Source: Collinsella sp. (GTDB taxonomy: Bacteria; Actinomycetota; Coriobacteriia; Coriobacteriales; Coriobacteriaceae). Taken from it: a DNA stretch of 47,872 bases. The stretch spans positions 1-47,872 of the forward strand of contig DXZW01000034.1 of NCBI GenBank assembly GCA_019419455.1, given 5' to 3'. Below are positions 33,865 to 42,830 of this stretch, piece by piece (position 1 is the first letter of the stretch; every line of letters begins with the position of its first letter). Made by a program: the position numbers and the translations under genes. The notes beneath the pieces were generated by a model. That model saw only the letters and a program-made list of their open reading frames with translations, was not told where the DNA came from and ran no database searches.

Positions 33865-35482
33865 TCTCTGTAGAAAATATATACTGGGCGGTCGATTCTA
33901 CGCCTATCTTGTCGTAACAGTTTTGGTCGGGCTGCTTGCGCTTGCGGGTCCCTTTCTTACCGGCATAGTGGTAAACCGATTGGCGATGCCGGCCACCGCC
34001 GATCTTGCCGCCGTTCTCGTTTGTTGCCTTATTTTGGTTGCGGTCCAAGCGGTTCGAGCGGGACTAGTGTATTGCTCAGAGATGCTGTACATCAACCTTC
34101 AGTCGCATGCGGGGTTCGGCTTAAATGCGGATACGCTTGAGCACGTGAAGCACCTTCCCCAGGCATTCTTCGAGGGCTTCAACGCGTCGTATTATAACCA
34201 GCAAATCAATCACGACGCTAATGACCTTGTCATCTTCGTAATCAACTCGGTTGTGGGGGTTTCAAGCAACGTTATCACCCTTTTGTCCGCCCTGTTTGTT
34301 CTCGGTAGCCTGAATATCAAGTTGAGTGTGGTCTGCCTTGTTCTTGCGGCAGCGAGTGCCGCTTTTTATGCGGTTTCACGCGCAAGGCTGTTTGAGAGAA
34401 GTTTTGACGTACAAGAGCAGAGCGCGAGGTTTTTTTCCTGTCTACAAGATCAGTTGGAGAAAGTTGATTTCATCCGCAAACATGCTTTGTTCGATAGGTC
34501 CCGCGCTGTACTGGTCGAAGCTTTTAATGGGCTCTATCCAACGATGAGAGCAAATCAGGAAGTAGGGTCTAGATTTACCTTTGGCAACGCGTTGGTCGCT
34601 TCCGCCGCTCAAGGATGTCTTCTTGCTGTGGGCGCGGTTGAAGTGATGGGCGGGAGACTGTTGCCTGGTTTTCTCGTGACTGCTGTTGGATATTATTCGA
34701 ACTTAAGCTCAGCGGTACAGTATTTGTTGGGCTGGGGAAGGGATTACCAGACTAATCGCGTATGCTATGAGCGGCTGAAAAGAATTTGGGATGTCCCGGT
34801 GGAAGCGAATGGCAAATTGGCGCTTGGTCCGATTGAGGAAATCCGTCTAGAGAACATCAAGCTACGTTATCCAGGGGCGGAAAGGGTCGCGTTAAGCATT
34901 GAGGAGCTCGCGTTTTCCAGGGGTCGGCTATATGGAATCTCGGGGCCGAATGGTTCGGGGAAGAGCTCGCTGCTGTCAGTGATATTGGGGCTATATCCAG
35001 ATGACACAGAAGGGGCCGTTCGCTACAACGGGGTGTCACAGCGTTGCATCGATCGATATGCATTGCGGCGGTGTCGAGTCAGCATTACGGAGCAAGAACC
35101 CCCTATCGTTGAGGGGACGATTCTCGATAATCTTACGCTGCTTTCTGATGATTACGAGATGGATAAGCTGAATCGGATGCTTGTCATATTGGGGCTAGAC
35201 GAAATGGTTGCTTCTGTGGAGAACGGGGCAACGGCGATGCTTGACGGCGGGAAAGGAGGGGTGTCCGGCGGCGAGAAGCAAAAGATTGCAATTGTGAGAC
35301 AGCTGTTGAAATCGCCGGACGTTATGCTTTTTGATGAACCGACCTCAGCACTTGATGCGAAGAGTCGAGGCGCGCTGATCAAATTACTTCATGAAATTAA
35401 GAGAGACCATATTGTAATCGTTGTCACTCATGACGAGGAGATGCTTGCCGCCTGTGACGAGGTCATTTCGACGGCTGGATGA
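33848..35482 (+). CDS. One-piece ABC exporter (permease-ATPase) of the peptide cluster
   Basis: 544 residues: six membrane segments in about 1-310, then the ATPase. Walker A is GPNGSGKSSLLS, signature VSGGEKQKIAIVRQ, Walker B VMLFDEPTSALDA, and H-loop VVTHDEEM. It has no N-terminal C39 peptidase domain, so any leader removal must be done by another protease. ATG 33848 lies within the end of the maturase gene (17-base overlap), so the two are coupled. It probably exports the modified peptide. Confidence 0.9.
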   Translation: MRLMLNLCRKYILGGRFYAYLVVTVLVGLLALAGPFLTGIVVNRLAMPATADLAAVLVCCLILVAVQAVRAGLVYCSEMLYINLQSHAGFGLNADTLEHVKHLPQAFFEGFNASYYNQQINHDANDLVIFVINSVVGVSSNVITLLSALFVLGSLNIKLSVVCLVLAAASAAFYAVSRARLFERSFDVQEQSARFFSCLQDQLEKVDFIRKHALFDRSRAVLVEAFNGLYPTMRANQEVGSRFTFGNALVASAAQGCLLAVGAVEVMGGRLLPGFLVTAVGYYSNLSSAVQYLLGWGRDYQTNRVCYERLKRIWDVPVEANGKLALGPIEEIRLENIKLRYPGAERVALSIEELAFSRGRLYGISGPNGSGKSSLLSVILGLYPDDTEGAVRYNGVSQRCIDRYALRRCRVSITEQEPPIVEGTILDNLTLLSDDYEMDKLNRMLVILGLDEMVASVENGATAMLDGGKGGVSGGEKQKIAIVRQLLKSPDVMLFDEPTSALDAKSRGALIKLLHEIKRDHIVIVVTHDEEMLAACDEVISTAG

Positions 35483-35609
35483 TTATCGGATTGTGGCGTT
35501 GAAGACCAAGAAACTTGAAATGGCGTGGGCTCTGGGTAGGTCTCCACGGGTACGCCGTCGGTGCTGTACTCGACCGCCCGGCAAGAAGGTTTTATAGCGT
35601 GTTTCCCCA

Positions 35610-35653
35610 GAGAGGTCCCTTTGTCCGGTAGTGGCGAGGGGAGCCTCTCTTTT
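35610..35653 (+). terminator. Possible terminator after the peptide cluster
   Basis: GAGAGG and CCTCTC bound a loop with a further CCC/GGG pairing, followed by TTTT. It lies 128 bases past the exporter stop. Confidence 0.5.
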
Positions 35654-35682
35654 GCTCACCTCTTGCGGCGGAGGGGGACACC

Positions 35683-36215
35683 ATGCGCCTATGCAGGACA
35701 AACTGCGCGTTCTTGTCGAATGATGGGCTATGTGTAGAGATGATGGTCTCGGGTAGAGGCCGTGTCGCGCTCGGCTGCGATGAGCCAGGCAATTCAATCT
35801 TCATCCGGGAGGGCCTTGGCAAGACAAGCAGGGCGAAGACCTTGGCGACGTTCGGGAGCCGTGTGGCGCCCGGCTCCACGCTCATCCACGACATGGAGCC
35901 GGGCGCCACACGGCTCCCGTCAACAATCTGTCACTGAAGAGCCAGCACTACAACGCGAAGCTGCTCAAGGGCGTTCCCGACGGCCAGAACCCGCTGGGGC
36001 CCGTGAACCGGATGCGCTACTTCATGCAGTGCTTCCTGAGGGCTCATCCCGGCTCCAACCGGGACGACATGCGGGGCTGTGGCTATGAGTCCGCCCGAGG
36101 ACAAGCTTGAGAAGGTCGCGATGGTGCTCGATCGGGCAATGCGATACCCGAAAACGCTCAGGTTCAGGCAGTTCTATGCAAGAAAGCCCAGTTCAGATGA
36201 GTTCGACGAGCAATA
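35683..36215 (+). pseudogene. IS1595/ISXO2-like transposase remnant
   Basis: Broken frames keep recognisable pieces of the DDE transposase C-terminal half: ALGCDEPGN, GLGKTSRAKTLATFGS, APGSTLIHDMEPG, then SLKSQHYNAKLLKGVPDGQN, NRMRYFMQCFLRAHPGSNRD and KVAMVLDRAMRYPKTLRFRQ. The region between DMEPG and SLKSQ is replaced by the reverse complement of the preceding sequence. The N-terminal part is lost. From 36216 to 36379 I see nothing. Confidence 0.75.
35854..35918. repeat. 25-bp perfect inverted repeat inside the transposase remnant
   Basis: 35854-35878 and 35894-35918 are perfect complements with a 15-base loop. The left arm encodes conserved transposase residues (GSxxAPGST), while the right arm replaces what should follow DMEPG, so the right arm looks like an inverted copy of the left. 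Confidence 0.85.
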
Positions 36216-36379
36216 TTTATCAACACAGTGCAAGGGGGGATTATATTTGTATTTCATCCGTGTTGAGCTTCACACGGTGCGCGACTCATCGCAAACTGGC
36301 GGGCGCAGCGGAAAGAAAACCGACTGCAGACGAACGATCGATATCGGGAGCAAATAGCCACCGGATGCTTTTCGGTCTC

Positions 36380-37048
36380 CTACGCGTCGACCTCCGCGAT
36401 TTCTTCTGCGTCTCGCCAAGTTGAAAGGAGCGATGTCGAAAACTCCTTTTCGGTTAGCGTCAAGACATCCTTCACGCAAAAACCTTTCAATTTGTCAGGA
36501 AGCCCAAAACGCGCTTTTTTCCTAATCGAGCTGGCAACCCGCTTCAACGCGGTCTTGTTCTTGTCCTCGTTGTATACCAAAACAAAGACGCAGTGCTCGC
36601 GAAACCATCTCGTCCTCTTTCCCCACAGGTCCGAGCAAATCAAAACGCTGTCCTTGCACTTCTCGATGAGGGCGTCCCTTTGGCCAAGATTGATACCAAG
36701 CTCTTCGTCATCCTTGGGATTGAGCCTCTTCCCCAGCGTCTCCTTCAGACTGCCGTTTTTAAATTCGACTAGATATAACGTTTCCCGATCGCAATACAGC
36801 GCATCGGCGGAGCGCGGGAGTTGCATCCACCTATTGACCTTCTTGCAGTAGCATTCTTTAACAGAGTCAAAATTGACAACAGGCAAATCGTCATCCACAA
36901 GAGAGACGCTCCCGTCTCTGGATGTTTTGGAGATGGTCGACGTGCAGTCCCTTAGGATACAGGTCCTGCAACGGGAGCAACCATCGCTGCCATCTGGCAC
37001 CGCGGGAGAGTTCGGATGAGGGCAGGAGGCGCACAGGTCGCTACTCAA
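36380..37048 (-). CDS. Cysteine-rich PD-(D/E)XK-type nuclease, partner of ATPase
   Basis: 222 residues from a TTG start at 37048, behind GGGAGGAG; the start overlaps the ATPase stop by 8 bases. The N-terminus has six cysteines in C-x2-C...C-x2-C-x2-C-x4-C form (C6, C9, C24, C27, C30, C35), probably zinc or iron-sulfur binding. About 60-150 looks like a PD-(D/E)XK nuclease: E65, ADALYCDRETLYLVEFKNG with D82, E95 and K97. The rest is basic and helical (KRVASSIRKKARFGLPDKLK). With the ATPase this resembles ATPase plus nuclease defence pairs such as Septu or Gabija but with another nuclease type. I know no name for it. Confidence 0.7.
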   Translation of the reverse strand: MSSDLCASCPHPNSPAVPDGSDGCSRCRTCILRDCTSTISKTSRDGSVSLVDDDLPVVNFDSVKECYCKKVNRWMQLPRSADALYCDRETLYLVEFKNGSLKETLGKRLNPKDDEELGINLGQRDALIEKCKDSVLICSDLWGKRTRWFREHCVFVLVYNEDKNKTALKRVASSIRKKARFGLPDKLKGFCVKDVLTLTEKEFSTSLLSTWRDAEEIAEVDA

Positions 37049-38339
37049 GGCCGTACTCCTCCCTCTCAAGCGTATCAAAAGGAGCCGCCAGCTTCTCGTA
37101 GGCGACCTCAGTCGAGCCGGTTATATCGGCAAAGCGAGAGCGTCCATCAGTGCAGGTCTCCGCAAGATAATATGAGCACAATCCATCAACAGCGTGCTTC
37201 TTAGAATACACTTCGATCGCATTCAGGAAATATGGACTATGGGTGCTCATTAAGACGTGCATCCCGAGCTCTTTCTGGAGCAGCACGATTATCTCGGCGA
37301 AGGCCAGCTGCCATGCAGGATGAAGATGAATCTCGGGTTCATCGAGGATAATAGTCCCTCCGGCATCTAGCGCGCCGGACTTCAAGAGCACCTTCATGAT
37401 GGCGAACGTCTTCAAGCCAGCAGAAAGGTTCCCAGGCTCCAACCCCCGAGCGAAGCCCTCTTCGAGATACGTAAGGTGACCGCGACTTTCGCTCCTCTCG
37501 AAATGCCCCGGACATAAGGAGGAAACCTTGTCCATGAGAACCTTCAGGTGTCGCTCCTTCGCGATCTCTTCGAACAGCGAGGACTCGCTGTCATCGTTAC
37601 GGATGGTCGCCTGAATCAAATCTTGCCGCAGCTCCTCCTGGTGTCCAAGGAGGGGCTTGAACCGAAAAGCGGGGCCGTAGGGTCCTCCGAGAGAATCGAT
37701 CAGGAACGGGTCGTCCAGATAATGCGCCCTGAATCGCAAAACCCTCCTATCGTGCACCTCCGCCACCTCGTCACTTGCAACCGAGAAAACCGTAGATGCG
37801 TCCTTTATCTGGAGTTCGACCTTCCCGGGCTCTTCGCCGAAAACCGAATTGATCTGGCCGTTGAACTCGCTTCGGAACCTGTTTGTCGCAATCGCACGAA
37901 ATACCTCATCATCGGAGATATCCATGATCTCGATAATCTGATCGGCAACTCCTGCTACGCCATTCGTGAAATCGGATTCGATCTCACGGGAGATCTCCTC
38001 CCCGTAATACTCCTTTATCTCATCAATAAGCTCGTCCCTCGTGCACTCGCCCGAAAAAACCCTGTCGATGAAACTATTCATTCTTCCAGCAGTTCGCCTG
38101 TGGCGAGACGTGGAGTCGAGAGGGCTTCCCACATATGCCTTCCTGATGGCGCGCTCAACACTATTGCGCCTCATGCGGTCGATTTTGTTCTCCGAATCGG
38201 ACATGCTGTTGAAGGCCGCATAAAGCGCTTTTCCAACCGTGCTTTTCCCCGTCCCGTTCTCCCCGGCGATCACGGCAATACCATTAATCTCGATATCGGC
38301 CTCAGCGACCCTGCCGATGTTTTTCATCTTGATTTTCAA
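37041..38339 (-). CDS. AAA (OLD/RecF-like) ATPase, probable defence protein
   Basis: 433 codons with TTG start at 38339 (or ATG 38327). ABC/SMC-type head: N-terminal strand, Walker A GENGTGKSTVGKA (26-38), an inserted helical region (about 45-290), a signature-like NLSAGLKTF, Walker B GGTIILDEPEIHLHPAWQ, and switch MSTHSPYFLNAIEV. The fold is that of AAA_21/AAA_15 ATPases of OLD, Septu PtuA and retron effectors. No Toprim domain is fused. The overlapping nuclease gene points to an ATP-controlled DNA or RNA cleaving complex. It lies among IS debris, usual for defence genes. Confidence 0.85.
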   Translation of the reverse strand: MKIKMKNIGRVAEADIEINGIAVIAGENGTGKSTVGKALYAAFNSMSDSENKIDRMRRNSVERAIRKAYVGSPLDSTSRHRRTAGRMNSFIDRVFSGECTRDELIDEIKEYYGEEISREIESDFTNGVAGVADQIIEIMDISDDEVFRAIATNRFRSEFNGQINSVFGEEPGKVELQIKDASTVFSVASDEVAEVHDRRVLRFRAHYLDDPFLIDSLGGPYGPAFRFKPLLGHQEELRQDLIQATIRNDDSESSLFEEIAKERHLKVLMDKVSSLCPGHFERSESRGHLTYLEEGFARGLEPGNLSAGLKTFAIMKVLLKSGALDAGGTIILDEPEIHLHPAWQLAFAEIIVLLQKELGMHVLMSTHSPYFLNAIEVYSKKHAVDGLCSYYLAETCTDGRSRFADITGSTEVAYEKLAAPFDTLEREEYGLE

Positions 38340-38420
38340 TGCATATCACCAGCTCTAAACTCGCGAGACTCAATAGCTCGATTATCGCACAGAGAGATCG
38401 ACTTCTCGAGGACTCCCTAA

Positions 38421-38543
38421 ATGGAACGCGCGGTGAGGACATGGCTCGCCGCCGTCCGCTTCGCGTTCGCGCGGGGGAAGGTGACGACCAGGGACCTCTC
38501 CGGGCTCATCGAGAGGAGCGCCAGATTCTCCTCGTCCATTTGA
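38421..38543 (+). CDS. Small open frame of 40 residues, unrecognised
   Basis: ATG to TGA encodes MERAVRTWLAAVRFAFARGK and a further 20 residues with helix-friendly, Arg-rich composition (VTTRDLSGLIERSARF). No ribosome site of note precedes it. It lies between the ATPase gene and an IS3 relic and may be the end of a lost mobile-element gene. Confidence 0.3.
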   Translation: MERAVRTWLAAVRFAFARGKVTTRDLSGLIERSARFSSSI

Positions 38544-38632
38544 ACTGTATCGTATTCAAGGACACTTGACTTAGAGGAATGGCGTTGAGCGGCGATAATC
38601 GTTTCAGCGCCAAAAAGAAAGGAGTGTCAGTC

Positions 38633-38880
38633 ATGGCAGACGGGCCCTCCTACACAGCGGGGTACCGCGCCGAGGCCGCAGACTTCGCCGCCGCGTCGGG
38701 GAAGCCCATCGCCCAAGTGGCAGCCGACCTCGGCATCAACGAGAAGACCCTGGGAAGATGGGTGACGGTCAGGAAGAAGGAGCTGACCAACCACCCGGTC
38801 GCGGCGGCCGCAAGTGCATGCGCGAGCTCGAGCCCGAGAACGAGCTCCTAAAAGGCCCCGACCTCACATTGGAGGCCGGG
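38633..38880 (+). pseudogene. IS3-family orfA transposase fragment
   Basis: AAAGAAAGGAG precedes an ATG that opens YTAGYRAEAADFAAASGKP and VAADLGINEKTLGRWV, the helix-turn-helix of IS3 orfA. The frame is lost near 38810; a shifted frame continues CMRELEPENELLKGPDLTLE, the following leucine-zipper-like part. orfB is absent. From 38543 to 38632 there is nothing further. Confidence 0.8.
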
Positions 38881-38926
38881 GCCCGTAGATTTTGGAATAT
38901 GCCTAGAAATCTACCGCGGTTGAGTG

Positions 38927-39988
38927 CTACTCGGCGTCGGCGAAGCCGTTGGGGTTATGGCTCTGCCAATTCCAGCTGTCGCGGCACATGTCCGCGATGT
39001 CGTACTGGGCCTTCCAGCCCATCATGCGTTCGGCCTTGGAGGCATCGCACCAGTTGGCGGCGATATCGCCGGCACGGCGCTCGCGAATCACGTAGGGCAG
39101 CTCCTTGCCGCAGGCCTTGGAGAAGGCGGCGACGACCTCGAGTACCGAGGTGCCGGTGCCGGTGCCCAGGTTAAAGATCTCGACGCCGGTCTTGCCGTTC
39201 ATCCAGTTGAGGGCGGCAACGTGACCGGATGCCAGGTCGCACACGTGGATGTAGTCGCGCACGCCGGTGCCGTCGGGGGTGGGGTAGTCGTTGCCAAAGA
39301 CCTGAACGGCCTCGAGCTTACCGACGGCGACCTGGGCGACGTAGGGCACCAGGTTGTTGGGGATGCCCTTGGGGTCCTCGCCGATCAGGCCCGACGGATG
39401 GGCACCGATGGGATTGAAATAACGGAGCAGCACGACGTCCCACTCGGGGTCGGCGGTGTGGACGTCCATGAGGATCTGCTCAATCATCCACTTGGTCCAA
39501 CCATAGGGGTTGGTCGCGGGCTTCTTGGGGTCTTCCTCGGTGACGGGCGGATTGTCCGGATCGCCGTAGACGGTCGAAGAGCTCGAGAAGATGATGGACT
39601 TACAGCCGTGGTTGCGCATGACATCGATGAGCACCAGGGTGTTCTCGATATTGTTGTGGTAGTACTCGACGGGCTTGCTCACCGACTCGCCAACGGCCTT
39701 AAAGCCGGCGAAGTGGATGACGCGGTCGATCTGGTGGGTATCGAAGATCTTGTTCATCGCATCGCGGTCGAGCACGTTGGCCTCGTAGAAGGTGAGGTTC
39801 TTGGCGGCCTCGTCGCCCACGATGGTCTTGACGCGGTCGATGGCAACGGCGCTGGAGTTGGAGAGGTCATCGACGACGACAACCTGGTAGCCACCCTCGA
39901 GCAGCTGAACGACGGTGTGCGAGCCGATAAAGCCGGCGCCGCCGGTAACGAGGACGCAGGTGTCTTTGGGGTCGAGTGCTTTGGACAT
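38927..39988 (-). CDS. galE: UDP-glucose 4-epimerase
   Basis: Interconverts UDP-glucose and UDP-galactose, for galactose use and wall sugars. NAD-binding GGAGFIGSHTVVQLLEGGY at the start, VVVDDLSNSS, FSSSSTVYG near residue 125, and catalytic YGWTK near 150. About 353 residues, a usual size. The start at 39988 follows AGGAGA; an upstream in-frame ATG (40051) has no ribosome site. It is the first core gene right of the island. Confidence 0.95.
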   Translation of the reverse strand: MSKALDPKDTCVLVTGGAGFIGSHTVVQLLEGGYQVVVVDDLSNSSAVAIDRVKTIVGDEAAKNLTFYEANVLDRDAMNKIFDTHQIDRVIHFAGFKAVGESVSKPVEYYHNNIENTLVLIDVMRNHGCKSIIFSSSSTVYGDPDNPPVTEEDPKKPATNPYGWTKWMIEQILMDVHTADPEWDVVLLRYFNPIGAHPSGLIGEDPKGIPNNLVPYVAQVAVGKLEAVQVFGNDYPTPDGTGVRDYIHVCDLASGHVAALNWMNGKTGVEIFNLGTGTGTSVLEVVAAFSKACGKELPYVIRERRAGDIAANWCDASKAERMMGWKAQYDIADMCRDSWNWQSHNPNGFADAE

Positions 39989-40256
39989 GTAGTCTCCTAT
40001 CGAATCAGGAACACTTCTTGAGGGGAGTATAGCGCAGCTGGGGGCGCCCAAAACACGCGGGGCAGGAAAACCAGAGGATTGATGTTAACGTACTCATAGG
40101 GTGTTATTTGCATAATCCTTACCTTTGGTGTGGGACGTATTTGCGAGCCGCTGACCATGCTTTTCCAGCCGTTCGTGGAAATAGTTGGGACAAGCGCGAT
40201 GTGCGTTAATATGTTTGAGTTGAGCGACATATAAATAAGCATGTAACGGAGTACAT

Positions 40257-41462
40257 ATGTCACCAAACAACGATTCCATCTTTACGCAGGAGCTTTCGCG
40301 CCGCACTGCCCTTAAGGCTCTTTTCGGCGCCGCTTCTGCGGCTGTTCTTTTTGGCCTGCCCGCCCGCGCCCATGCGGCTGAGGCCAGTCAAGAAACCACC
40401 GACAAACTGAATGCCGCCCAGGCCCAGCTCGACGAGGTCCAGGCTCAGCTCGACAGCATTGCCAATGAGTACGCGGCGCTCGCCAACAAGAATGCCCAGA
40501 CCCTCAGCGATATCGAAGGCGTGCAGGGTCAGATCGACGACACCCAGGAGCAGATCGACACCAAGAAGTCGGAGCTCAAGAAGAAGCGTAACGACCTTTC
40601 CGATCGCGTTGCCGCCAGCTACAAGTCGGGCGGTACCAATATCCTGTCGTTGCTGCTCGCTTCTGGCTCGTTTGAGGAGCTCGTCGCCAACGCGCATTAC
40701 GTCGAGAAGATCAACAAGAGCGACCGTGACGCCATCGAGGACATCCAGACCATCCAGAAAGAGCTCGATACACAGAAGTCCGAGCTCGAGTCGCAAAAAG
40801 CCGACTTGGAGAAGCTCAAGGACCAGCAGACTGCTCAGATGCAGGACATGCAGGCCAAGCAGCAGGAGGTCCAGACGGTTCTGAACGGCCTCTCCGACGA
40901 TGTCAAGGAGCTCATGGCCCAGCGCGATTCCGAGATTCTTGCTGCCGCTCAGGCTGAGGAGGCCGCTAGGAAGGCGGCTGCGGCAGCCGCGGCCTCTGCG
41001 AACACGGGCTCTTCTTCGGGTGGCTCGAGCTCGGGTGGCGGCTCGTATGCCGGCGGCACCCCGCAACAGACGGGCGGTTCGGGCAAGCAGCAGGCCGTCG
41101 TCAATGCGTGCTACTCGACGCCTTCTCCCGGCCAGGGCTGGTGTGCTGCCTGGGTTACCAACGTCTTCCGCAATGCCGGCGTGGGCTATTTTGGCGGCAA
41201 CGCGTGTGACATGTTCAACGCCTGGTGCTATAGCTCCGACCGCTCGGCGCTGCAGGTGGGCATGATCGTGGCCGATTCCTCGCACAGCGGCACGGGTGCT
41301 CCGGGCCTTATCTACGGTCATGTGGGTATCTACGTTGGCGGCGGCATCGTTATGAGCAACGAGGGTGCCATTACGTCTAAGTCGCTTGATTCGTTCATCA
41401 GCTTTTATGGTACTGGCTCTGGCGTGCGTTGGGGCTGGCTTGGCGGTATTGCGCTGTCGTAA
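40257..41462 (+). CDS. CwlO/RipA-like secreted peptidoglycan hydrolase
   Basis: 401 residues. The N-terminus has SRRTALKALFGAASAAVLFG and ends ARAHA, a Tat-type signal peptide. Residues 45-240 are a long coiled coil (repeating AQLDEVQAQLDSIANEYAAL-like heptads). About 245-275 is a Ser/Gly linker. About 280-401 is an NlpC/P60- or CHAP-like peptidase with C296 in GWCAAWV and H355 in YGHVGIYVGG. The layout is that of DL-endopeptidases activated at the wall through their coiled coils. It is followed at once by a long hairpin element. Confidence 0.88.
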   Translation: MSPNNDSIFTQELSRRTALKALFGAASAAVLFGLPARAHAAEASQETTDKLNAAQAQLDEVQAQLDSIANEYAALANKNAQTLSDIEGVQGQIDDTQEQIDTKKSELKKKRNDLSDRVAASYKSGGTNILSLLLASGSFEELVANAHYVEKINKSDRDAIEDIQTIQKELDTQKSELESQKADLEKLKDQQTAQMQDMQAKQQEVQTVLNGLSDDVKELMAQRDSEILAAAQAEEAARKAAAAAAASANTGSSSGGSSSGGGSYAGGTPQQTGGSGKQQAVVNACYSTPSPGQGWCAAWVTNVFRNAGVGYFGGNACDMFNAWCYSSDRSALQVGMIVADSSHSGTGAPGLIYGHVGIYVGGGIVMSNEGAITSKSLDSFISFYGTGSGVRWGWLGGIALS

Positions 41463-41470
41463 AGCCGACT

Positions 41471-41606
41471 GGGCCGCGTGCCCGCCCGCAATATATTTGA
41501 TTGCCTGCTCGGGCAGTCCTGCGCAAGACGAAGGCCACATTAAGTGGCCTTCTTTGCGTGCGGAACTCGCGATCAATCAAATATATTGCGGGCGGGCACG
41601 CGGCCC
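41471..41606. repeat. Long hairpin element, core family 1, copy 4
   Basis: Arms 41471-41503 and 41574-41606 are perfectly complementary over 33 bases. The 70-base core matches copies 1 and 3 in orientation, with GAAGGCCACATTAAGTGGCC at its centre. It starts 9 bases after the hydrolase stop and lies between two convergent genes. Confidence 0.9.
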
Positions 41607-41658
41607 TCTCGGGTTCGGGGCGCGACACACCGGACTGGGTTATCTGAATAAATATGGT

Positions 41659-41684
41659 GAAGGCCCCTTTCGGGGCCTTCTTTG
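41659..41684 (+). terminator. Intrinsic terminator between the hydrolase and murB
   Basis: GAAGGCCCC and GGGGCCTTC form a 9-bp stem with a TTTC loop, followed by TTTG. It abuts the murB stop on the other strand. Confidence 0.8.
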
Positions 41685-42647
41685 TTAGAGGAATTCGCCT
41701 ACTCGGTGGACTTCGGGTTCTAGGTCTACGTCGAATTGGTCTTTGACGGTTGTTTGGATGTGGCGGATGAGTTCGTCGACATCGGCGGCGGTGGCGTGGT
41801 CGGCGTTGACGATGAAGCCGCAGTGCTTTTCGCTCACCTGCGCGCCGCCGATGGCGTGTCCTCGCAGGCCGGCGTCCATGATGAGCTTGCCGGCAAAGTA
41901 GCCCTCGGGGCGCTTGAAGGTGGAGCCGGCGCTCGGCATGTCGAGCGGCTGCTTGTCCTCGCGGCGTTGGCGGTAGTCGTCCATGTCGGCCTTGATCATC
42001 GCGGCGTTGCCCGGGGCGAGATTGAAGGTGGCCGAGAGCACGATGAAGCCGTCGTCGGCAATGCGGCTCTTGCGATAGTCCAGGTTGAGCTCGTCGACAT
42101 CGAACTCGATAATGCTGCCGCTACCGCGGGTGCCGTCGTCGAGCATGCGGGCGGGCTTGTAGACGCGCACGGACTCCAGCACATCGGCCATGCAAGCGCC
42201 GTATGCTCCGGCGTTCATGTAGCAGGCACCGCCGACCGATCCGGGAATGCCCGAGATGGGCTCCATGCCGGTAAGGCCGGCCTCGGCTGCCGCGGCTGCG
42301 ACATCGGAAAGCAAGGCGCCGGCTGCCGCCGTGACGTGCGTGCCGTCGACCGTAATGTCGGAGAGGCCCTCGCCCAGCGCTACGACGACGCCGCGGATGC
42401 CCTTGTCGCCGACGAGCAAGTCGGAGCCGTTGCCCACGATGGTGAGTGGTAGATTGCAGCGATAGCAGGTATCGAGCGTGGCGACGAGGCCCTGCTCAGT
42501 ATCGGGCGTGACAAAGACGTCGGCCGGACCGCCGATCTTAAACGTGGTGTGCTCGCGCATGGGCTCGCTCATCAGCACGTTGTCCTCGCCGGCAACGCCA
42601 GCGAGCGCGCACAGCAGGTCCTCGTTAAAAAAATCGTTCTCGTGCAT
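41685..42647 (-). CDS. murB: UDP-N-acetylenolpyruvoylglucosamine reductase
   Basis: FAD enzyme that makes UDP-MurNAc for peptidoglycan, 320 residues. EHTTFKIGGPADVFV binds FAD/UDP, VGNGSDLLV follows, GIPGSVGGACYMNAGAYG is the conserved loop, and the catalytic serine lies in SAGSTFKRPEGYFAGKLI. Start ATG 42647 has AAAGGCGGA upstream; the frame is open further but without another ribosome site. Confidence 0.95.
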   Translation of the reverse strand: MHENDFFNEDLLCALAGVAGEDNVLMSEPMREHTTFKIGGPADVFVTPDTEQGLVATLDTCYRCNLPLTIVGNGSDLLVGDKGIRGVVVALGEGLSDITVDGTHVTAAAGALLSDVAAAAAEAGLTGMEPISGIPGSVGGACYMNAGAYGACMADVLESVRVYKPARMLDDGTRGSGSIIEFDVDELNLDYRKSRIADDGFIVLSATFNLAPGNAAMIKADMDDYRQRREDKQPLDMPSAGSTFKRPEGYFAGKLIMDAGLRGHAIGGAQVSEKHCGFIVNADHATAADVDELIRHIQTTVKDQFDVDLEPEVHRVGEFL

Positions 42648-42830
42648 ACGGATATCCGCCTTTTGGTGGTCGTTGTCATCAATCGATTGCAATATACCCC
42701 ACCCGGACGGATTTGGTGCGCTGGCGGCGATAAAACAGCCGTCCACCGGATTGGTAAAGTGTTTATCACCGAGGTAGAGGGGTAGTCGCTATACTTTCAA
42801 GAGATTGCGCGTAAACCCGGAAGGAGCGAG

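Noticed and set aside
35695..35937. Intact small gene downstream of the peptide cluster
   Set aside because: Its sequence matches inner parts of an IS1595-like transposase and is interrupted by the inverted repeat.
36380..38339. Septu (PtuA/PtuB) or Gabija system
   Set aside because: The small protein has a D...E-x-K nuclease core and cysteine cluster, not HNH, and no UvrD-like helicase or Toprim domain is present.
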